From JBEIUL01 sp044356865 (GTDB lineage Bacteria; Planctomycetota; Phycisphaerae; Phycisphaerales; SM1A02): a stretch of 13,789 nt of DNA. A program made the position numbers and the translations under genes. Shown here piece after piece: positions 9,369-13,789 of this stretch (the first letter of the stretch is position 1; the number at the start of each line of letters is the position of its first letter). The stretch spans positions 1 through 13,789 of the forward strand of contig JBIKVN010000067.1 of assembly GCA_044356865.1 (NCBI GenBank), read 5' to 3'. The notes beneath the pieces were generated by a model. It saw nothing but the letters and a program-made list of their open reading frames with translations, made no database searches and was not told where the DNA came from.

Positions 9369-10234
9369 GCGCTTCCGACGCGGCCTTCGCGACCTGCGCC
9401 GAGATCACCCGCACGCAGGCGAGGAACTTCTGGTGGGGGCTGCGGATGCTGCCCGAGCCGCGGCGTTCGGCGCTCTACGCGATCTACGCCTGGATGCGGG
9501 CGGCGGACGACCTGGTGGATGGGGTGTTCGGGGTCGCGCCGGACGACCTGGCCCGACGGGTCGCCGAGTTCAAGGGCCGCACCGACGGGGCGCTCGCGGG
9601 AAACGCCGCGGCCGGCCCGATCTGGGTGGCCCTTGCCGAGGTCGCGCGGCGTCATCCGCTCGAGCCCCGCGAGTTCCACGAGATGCTCGAGGGCCAGCTC
9701 GCCGATGTCGGCGAGGTCCGCTGCCGCACCTGGGATGACCTCCGTACCGTCTGCTACCGGGTCGCGGGCACCGTCGGCGTGGTCTGCGTGCGGATCTGGG
9801 GCGGGCCGGGCGGGACGCCGATCGCGGACGCGGCGATTCCCCTCGCGATCGACCGGGGCATCGCGTTCCAGCTCACGAACATCCTGCGCGACGTGCGCGA
9901 GGACGCCGGGCGCGGCCGCAGCTACCTGCCGCTCGAGGAGTACCACGCGGCGGGCCTCACGCCGGGGGATCTTCTCGCCTGGCGCGATCCGCCGGCGTGC
10001 CGGGCGTTCCTCGCGCGGCAGGTCGAGCGGGCGCGGCAGCACTACCGCGCGAGCGAGCCGCTCGAGGCGATGGTCGACCCGCCGTGCCGTCCGACGCTGG
10101 TCGCGATGACCGGCATCTACCGCGAACTGCTCGAGCGGGTCGCCGCCGATCCCCGGCGGGCCGCGAGCGGACGGCGCATCGCGGTGCCGGCGTGGAGGAA
10201 GATGGCGATCGCCTTCCGGGCCAAGCGAGCATGA
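9365..10234 (+). CDS. hpnD: Presqualene diphosphate synthase HpnD
   Basis: 289 residues. Joins two farnesyl diphosphates head-to-head to give presqualene diphosphate, the first step of the HpnCDE route. Signatures are RNFWWGLRMLP (20-30), LYAIYAWMRAADDLVD (37-52) with DDLVD as first Asp-rich motif, YRVAGTVGVVCVRIWG (131-146), GIAFQLTNILRDVREDAGRG (165-184) with Asp176 and Asp180 as second Asp-rich motif, and RSYLPLEE (185-192). ATG 9365 overlaps the hpnC stop as ATGA and has a strong ribosome-binding site. The stop overlaps the hpnE ATG in the same way, so the three genes should be made in concert. The related phytoene synthase CrtB shares the fold and motifs and is the main alternative; the hpnC and hpnE neighbours favour HpnD. 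Confidence 0.93.
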   Translation: MSASDAAFATCAEITRTQARNFWWGLRMLPEPRRSALYAIYAWMRAADDLVDGVFGVAPDDLARRVAEFKGRTDGALAGNAAAGPIWVALAEVARRHPLEPREFHEMLEGQLADVGEVRCRTWDDLRTVCYRVAGTVGVVCVRIWGGPGGTPIADAAIPLAIDRGIAFQLTNILRDVREDAGRGRSYLPLEEYHAAGLTPGDLLAWRDPPACRAFLARQVERARQHYRASEPLEAMVDPPCRPTLVAMTGIYRELLERVAADPRRAASGRRIAVPAWRKMAIAFRAKRA

Positions 10235-11631
10235 GGCGCACGATCGCCATCGTCGGCGGCGGCGTCGCGGGCCTCGCCGCCGCGCTGCGGGTCGCGGAAG
10301 CGGGCGACCGGCCGATCGTGATCGAGACGCGGAAGAGGCTCGGCGGGCGGGCGACCTCGTTCACCGATCCCCGTTCGGGGCGCACGCTCGACAACTGCCA
10401 GCATGTCCTCATGGGCTGCTGCACGAACCTGCTCGACCTCTACGAGCGGCTGGGCGTCCTCGACCGGATCGAGTGGCACGACACGACCTTCTGGGCGAAC
10501 CCGCCCCGCGAGCCCGATCGCCTGCGGACGGGGCGTTGGCTGCCGGCGCCCTTGCATTTCACGCGTTCGGGCCTGTCGATGCGGCTGCTGTCGTGGAGCG
10601 AGCGGCTCGCGCTCCTGCGGGCGAACGTCGCGCTCCTGCGGATGGGCCTTGCCGGACGCGAGCGGTGGCGGGGGCGGACCTTCGGCGAGTTTCTCGACGC
10701 GACCCGGCAGCCCCCGCGGGTTCGCGAGCTCTTCTGGGAACCGGTCGTGGTCAGCGCCTGCAACCTGCCGAGCGACCGGTGCGAGGCGGCGTACGCGATC
10801 CAGGTGTTCCAGGAGGGTTTCCTCGGGAACCCGTTCAGCCCGGTGATGGGCCTCTCGACCGTGCCCCTCGTCGAGCTGTACGATCGTGCCGAGGCGATCG
10901 TCGCCGAGGCGGGCGGCGAGATCCGGCTCGGGGTGAGCGCCAAGGCCCTCGCCTTCGATGGGGCGTCGGCCGGCGGGCGCGTCACCGGCGTCGTGACCGA
11001 CGAGGGCTTCGTCGAGGCGGCCGCCACGATCTCGGCGGTGCCGGCCGATCGCCTCGACCGGCTCGCCTCGGACACGCTGAAGGCCGCCGACCATCGGCTG
11101 CGGCAGCTCGACCGGATCCGCCCGAGCCCGATCATCGGCGTGCACCTCTTTTTCGCCGAACGCACGCTCGACACTCCGCACCTGGTCTTGCCCGGCCGCG
11201 CCACGCAGTGGTTCTTCGCGAAGGGCACCGTCGACGGGTTGCACCATGTGCACGCGGTGATCTCGGGCGCCGACGGGTGGCTCGCGCTTCCCGAGGACGA
11301 GATCGTCCGCCGCACCGTCGCCGACTTGCATTGGGCCTCGCCGCGGTCGCGGGGCCTCGAGCCGGTCGAGGCCCGCAGCGTGAAGGAGGTGCGGGCGACC
11401 TTCGCGGTCGAGCCGGGCATCGACGCGTTCCGCCCCCAAGCCGCGCCCGACGCCCGCGGCGGCGTGCGCAACCTCTTCCTCGCCGGCGACTGGACCGCCA
11501 CCGGCTGGCCCGCCACGATGGAAGGGGCGTGCCGCTCGGGCTATCGCGCCGCGCAGGCCTGCACGGGGAAGGGCGGGATCGTCGCGGACATTCCCGTCGC
11601 GCCGCTGGCCCGCTGGCTCGGGTTGCGGTGA
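10231..11631 (+). CDS. hpnE: Hydroxysqualene dehydroxylase HpnE (FAD-dependent)
   Basis: 466 residues. Flavoprotein of the phytoene-desaturase/amine-oxidase superfamily that reductively removes the hydroxyl of hydroxysqualene to give squalene, the last step of the HpnCDE route. The N-terminal Rossmann motif IAIVGGGVAGLAAAL (5-19) has Gly9, Gly11 and Gly14; Glu33 follows at the end of strand 2, then RLGGRATSF (37-45). The HpnE-like stretch LDNCQHVLMGCC is near 55-66, and the C-terminal FAD motif NLFLAGDWTATGWPATMEGA is at 414-433. ATG 10231 forms ATGA with the hpnD stop. No strong ribosome-binding site precedes it, so it probably depends on coupling. The stop lies one base from the queG stop on the other strand. 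A carotenoid desaturase is the alternative, but operon context and length fit HpnE. Confidence 0.93.
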   Translation: MRRTIAIVGGGVAGLAAALRVAEAGDRPIVIETRKRLGGRATSFTDPRSGRTLDNCQHVLMGCCTNLLDLYERLGVLDRIEWHDTTFWANPPREPDRLRTGRWLPAPLHFTRSGLSMRLLSWSERLALLRANVALLRMGLAGRERWRGRTFGEFLDATRQPPRVRELFWEPVVVSACNLPSDRCEAAYAIQVFQEGFLGNPFSPVMGLSTVPLVELYDRAEAIVAEAGGEIRLGVSAKALAFDGASAGGRVTGVVTDEGFVEAAATISAVPADRLDRLASDTLKAADHRLRQLDRIRPSPIIGVHLFFAERTLDTPHLVLPGRATQWFFAKGTVDGLHHVHAVISGADGWLALPEDEIVRRTVADLHWASPRSRGLEPVEARSVKEVRATFAVEPGIDAFRPQAAPDARGGVRNLFLAGDWTATGWPATMEGACRSGYRAAQACTGKGGIVADIPVAPLARWLGLR

Positions 11632-11632
11632 G

Positions 11633-12727
11633 TCAGCCGAGCCGCACCAGCACGGCGTCGGCGGTGGTCCGGACGAGCGGGTCCTCGGCCGGATCGCGGG
11701 CGATCGCGGCGACGCGTTCCCGCAGGGCGATCGCATCGAAGTCGCCTCGCCCCGCGAGGGCGTTCCCGAGGCAGATCAGCGCATTGCGCTTGAAGCTCGC
11801 AAGAAGGCAGCGCCGCAGCGGGCTCGCGCGGGTCGCGCGGCGGCGGTCCTCCTCGCTCCAGCCGAGGATCTCGAGCAGGTCGAGGTGGGCCGTGCGTTCG
11901 GCGTAGTCGGGCCGCACGCTCGCCTCCCGCCGCTTCCGCCGCGTCGGGAGGTTGTGCGGGCAGACTTCCTGGCAGACATCGCAGCCGAAAAGCCAGGCCC
12001 CGGTCGGGGCGTGGAACTCCTCGGGCACCTCGCCGCGATGCTCGATCGTGGTGTACGCGAGGCAGCGCGACGCGTCGACCGAGAAGGGCGTGATCGCCCG
12101 CGTCGGGCAGGCGTCGATGCAGCGGGTGCAGGTGCCGCACGGGTCGCGACGCGGGCCGGGCGACGACGCCGGGTCGATCGCCAGCGGCAGCGTCGTGAGC
12201 ACCTCGCCGAGCAGCACCCAACTGCCGGCGCCGGGCTCGATGAGCAGGGTGTGCTTGCCGATCGCGCCGAGGCCGGCCCGCGCCGCGAGCTCGCGCTCGA
12301 GCAGCGGCAGGAGGTCGCACGCGTGGCGGAAGCGTTCCCCGGGAAACTCCTCGCGCAGCTCGCGCACCAGCCGCTTCAGGCGCTTCTTGATCACCTCGTG
12401 GTAGTCGCCGCCGCGGGCGTAGCGGGCGATCGCGCCGCGGGGGCGGTCGGGACTCCCGAGGTCGGCGACGGGCATCGCCGGCGCGGCGTACCGGTCGGCG
12501 ACGCAGATCACGCTGCGCACGCCCGACAGCAGCCGCGCGGGATCAAGCCGCGCCTCGACCTCGTCGGCAAGCCACGCCATCGAGCCGTGCCGGCCCTCGG
12601 CGAACCAGCGGCGGACCGCCTCGGCATGGTCGCTCGGCCGCGGGTCGGCGACACCGGCGAGGGCGAACCCGAGTTCGCGGCAGCGGCCAAGCACCCGCCG
12701 CGTGCGCTCGGCGATCTCGTCGGGCAT
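11633..12727 (-). CDS. queG: Epoxyqueuosine reductase QueG
   Basis: 364 residues, close to E. coli QueG (379). Cobalamin- and iron-sulfur-dependent enzyme that reduces epoxyqueuosine to queuosine in the anticodon loop of GUN tRNAs. Evidence: RGAIARYARGGDYHEVIKKR (97-116), the cobalamin-side motif; HACDLLPLLERELAARAGLG (135-154) with Asp138 matching the proposed catalytic aspartate; GKHTLLIEPGAGSWVLLGEV (157-176); cluster cysteines Cys197, 200, 203 and 207 in CGTCTRCIDACP and Cys249, 252 and 256 in CDVCQEVCPHNLP, with Cys222 the likely remaining ligand. A C-terminal HEAT-like region (about 300-364) contains FKRNALICLGNAL. ATG 12727 follows the upstream membrane-protein stop by 3 bp. The cobalamin-independent QueH is unrelated. 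No other queuosine gene is in the window. Confidence 0.95.
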   Translation of the reverse strand: MPDEIAERTRRVLGRCRELGFALAGVADPRPSDHAEAVRRWFAEGRHGSMAWLADEVEARLDPARLLSGVRSVICVADRYAAPAMPVADLGSPDRPRGAIARYARGGDYHEVIKKRLKRLVRELREEFPGERFRHACDLLPLLERELAARAGLGAIGKHTLLIEPGAGSWVLLGEVLTTLPLAIDPASSPGPRRDPCGTCTRCIDACPTRAITPFSVDASRCLAYTTIEHRGEVPEEFHAPTGAWLFGCDVCQEVCPHNLPTRRKRREASVRPDYAERTAHLDLLEILGWSEEDRRRATRASPLRRCLLASFKRNALICLGNALAGRGDFDAIALRERVAAIARDPAEDPLVRTTADAVLVRLG

Positions 12728-12730
12728 CGG

Positions 12731-13177
12731 TCAGGCGCCGACGGCCCGGTCCGCCATCGAACGCACGATGGCCAGGAGGCAGAGGCCGAGGAAGAGGACC
12801 AGGGCCGCCAGCGTGACGCTCGAGAGCGCGAGGTGGATCCAGCGGCCGCGACGGGTGACCACCATGCAGACGCCCGAGACGAAGGCCTCGAGGGCGAGGG
12901 CGTAGAGGATCCACGGCCGTTCGAGAGTCCAGGCGAGAGCCGGCGGCAGTGCGGCACCGCTCTCGGCGACGGCCGTGCGCAGGCTTGCGGTGACCCAAGG
13001 CAGGACGGCCATCACCGCGAGGGCCGAAACCGCGGTGAGCACGCCTTTCGCGGCCAGGAGCGAAGCGACGAGGCGGCTGACCTCGTCGCCGGGGGAGGCG
13101 GGCCGGGGACGATCGGGGACGGACAACCGCCGCGGCGGGGGCGGGGGAGAGCCGGGCGCGTCGCCCGCCGGCGTCAC
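12731..13177 (-). CDS. Small three-helix membrane protein, function unknown
   Basis: 148 residues from a GTG at 13177 that shares GTGA with the upstream gene's stop. A longer frame up to 13432 would run through that gene and has the Arg/Gly-rich composition of a shadow frame. The N-terminus (1-35) is Pro/Arg-rich and probably cytoplasmic. Three hydrophobic segments follow at about 38-62, 88-107 and 114-138, with a short RRGR turn between the second and third. The stretch around residues 59-90 (LPWV...ALPPALAW...RPW) faintly recalls the inter-helix region of GspF/PilC-type proteins, which is too weak to assign. The coding frame is supported by tight packing (coupled start, queG 3 bp downstream) and coherent helices. 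I do not recognise a family. Confidence 0.68.
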   Translation of the reverse strand: MTPAGDAPGSPPPPPRRLSVPDRPRPASPGDEVSRLVASLLAAKGVLTAVSALAVMAVLPWVTASLRTAVAESGAALPPALAWTLERPWILYALALEAFVSGVCMVVTRRGRWIHLALSSVTLAALVLFLGLCLLAIVRSMADRAVGA

Positions 13178-13789
13178 GGCTGCCCGCCGCCGAAGCCGCC
13201 GCCGCCCAAGCCGCCCATGCTCTTCGCGATGGCGGCCTGCATCGCCTCGTTGAACGCTGCGACTGCAGCCCCGGCGTCGGTGAACTCGCCGGCTTCGATC
13301 CGGCCGGCGACCGCCAGGGCTGCCTCGGTCATCGCCGGCTTCATCATGGCCATCATCGGACCGGCGGCGGCCATGGCCTGGCCCTGCTCGCCGCCCATCG
13401 CGGCGGCGAGTTCGTTCGCATCGATGAACCACGAGCCGTTGACCTTGACGAGCGCGATGGTCTCGCCGCCGCCCGCGGTCGCCACGGCGGAGTCGACATC
13501 CTCGGAGACGAGCGAGAGATCGGCGAGGCTCGCGACCATCGGGCCGCCGCCCATGCCGCCCATGCCGTTCGTCATCGCGTTCGCGACCGCCGCGGCGCCG
13601 TAGGCCTGTTCGGCGGCCGTCGTGAACGGCGAGATCGCGTCGAGCATCGAGCGGGCGCCGTCGAGGAACGCCTTGGCGGCGCGATCCGAAGCGTGCATCA
13701 CCCCGAAGGCCTTCATGCCGCCGGCCATGCTGGTGCGGTCGATCGAGTTCACGAAGTCGACGAGGGCCTTCGGCGTGGCGAAACCGCCC
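13174..13789 (-). CDS. Gly/Met-rich hypothetical protein, N-terminus beyond window
   Basis: The frame is open to the right edge (about 204 residues visible) and enters the window as GGFATPKALVDFVNSIDRT, so it is 5'-truncated. The GTG at 13752 lies inside what looks like coding sequence and is probably not the start. Visible parts: an N-terminal helical stretch with FATPKALVDFVNSI, a Gly/Met segment (NAMTNGMGGMGGGPM), a strand-like TIALVKVNGSWFIDANEL, a helical Ala/Met-rich part and a glycine-rich tail (GGLGGGGFGGG). The pattern of an ATP-type N-terminal helix followed by a K-V-N-G-S-W-F-I-D strand resembles NTF2/SnoaL-like periplasmic proteins common in planctomycetes. That is inference from pattern, not a recognised family. 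It is translationally coupled to the small membrane protein, which suggests joint function. Confidence 0.72.
   Translation of the reverse strand, partial: GGFATPKALVDFVNSIDRTSMAGGMKAFGVMHASDRAAKAFLDGARSMLDAISPFTTAAEQAYGAAAVANAMTNGMGGMGGGPMVASLADLSLVSEDVDSAVATAGGGETIALVKVNGSWFIDANELAAAMGGEQGQAMAAAGPMMAMMKPAMTEAALAVAGRIEAGEFTDAGAAVAAFNEAMQAAIAKSMGGLGGGGFGGGQP

Noticed and set aside
9997..10230. An upstream in-frame start for HpnE at 9997
   Set aside because: The FAD Rossmann strand must lie near the N-terminus, and ATG 10231 places it at residues 5-19. The upstream part is a shadow of hpnD.
13178..13432. Extended N-terminus of the three-helix membrane protein up to 13432
   Set aside because: It overlaps the upstream gene entirely and is Arg/Gly-rich shadow sequence. 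GTG 13177 gives a GTGA overlap.

Overview
The window is a very GC-rich, densely coded bacterial chromosome segment. The gene content and protein styles point to Planctomycetota: an S4-less TlyA-like methyltransferase, HpnCDE squalene synthesis, a proline/glutamate-repeat TonB-like protein after an ExbD, and a Gly/Met-rich hypothetical protein. The phylum is an inference from family resemblance. Nothing here fixes a genus, and no rRNA or other marker is present.

Layout, left to right. (1) 1-819, minus: N-terminal half of urocanate hydratase (hutU), cut by the window edge. (2) 820-1012: intergenic, with a candidate hutU promoter, a perfect hairpin that probably ends the next operon, and a 15-bp tandem duplication. 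(3) 1013-8323, minus: a tight six-gene run read right to left: ispH, rlmN, S4-less TlyA-like methyltransferase, gyrA, exbD, TonB-like gene. Junctions are overlaps or gaps of 3-54 bp. (4) 8324-8390: a 67-bp divergent promoter region. (5) 8391-11631, plus: hpnC-hpnD-hpnE, joined by ATGA start/stop overlaps. (6) 11633-13789, minus: a Gly/Met-rich hypothetical protein (N-terminus beyond the edge), a three-helix membrane protein coupled to it by a GTGA overlap, then queG. queG and hpnE converge with one base between their stop codons. No stretch longer than 300 bp lacks a gene.

How the genes fit together. IspH completes the MEP pathway and supplies IPP/DMAPP. HpnD, HpnC and HpnE turn farnesyl diphosphate into squalene via presqualene diphosphate and hydroxysqualene. 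The two blocks diverge from one short promoter region, so they form an isoprenoid locus. The ispH strand continues into RNA modification (RlmN, methyltransferase), DNA topology (GyrA) and an envelope energy-transduction pair (ExbD, TonB-like) with no ExbB in view. QueG performs the last step of queuosine synthesis on tRNA.

I found no mobile element, CRISPR array, tRNA or rRNA, and no convincing new multi-gene system. The points most worth a second look are the gyrA-exbD-TonB-like arrangement (in-frame genes split only by TAG and one codon), a homogenised 12-bp repeat tract in the TonB-like gene, a proline at the quinolone-contact position of GyrA, and a shared TACGCT box 8-9 bp before the ATG of hutU and hpnC that suggests leaderless transcripts.
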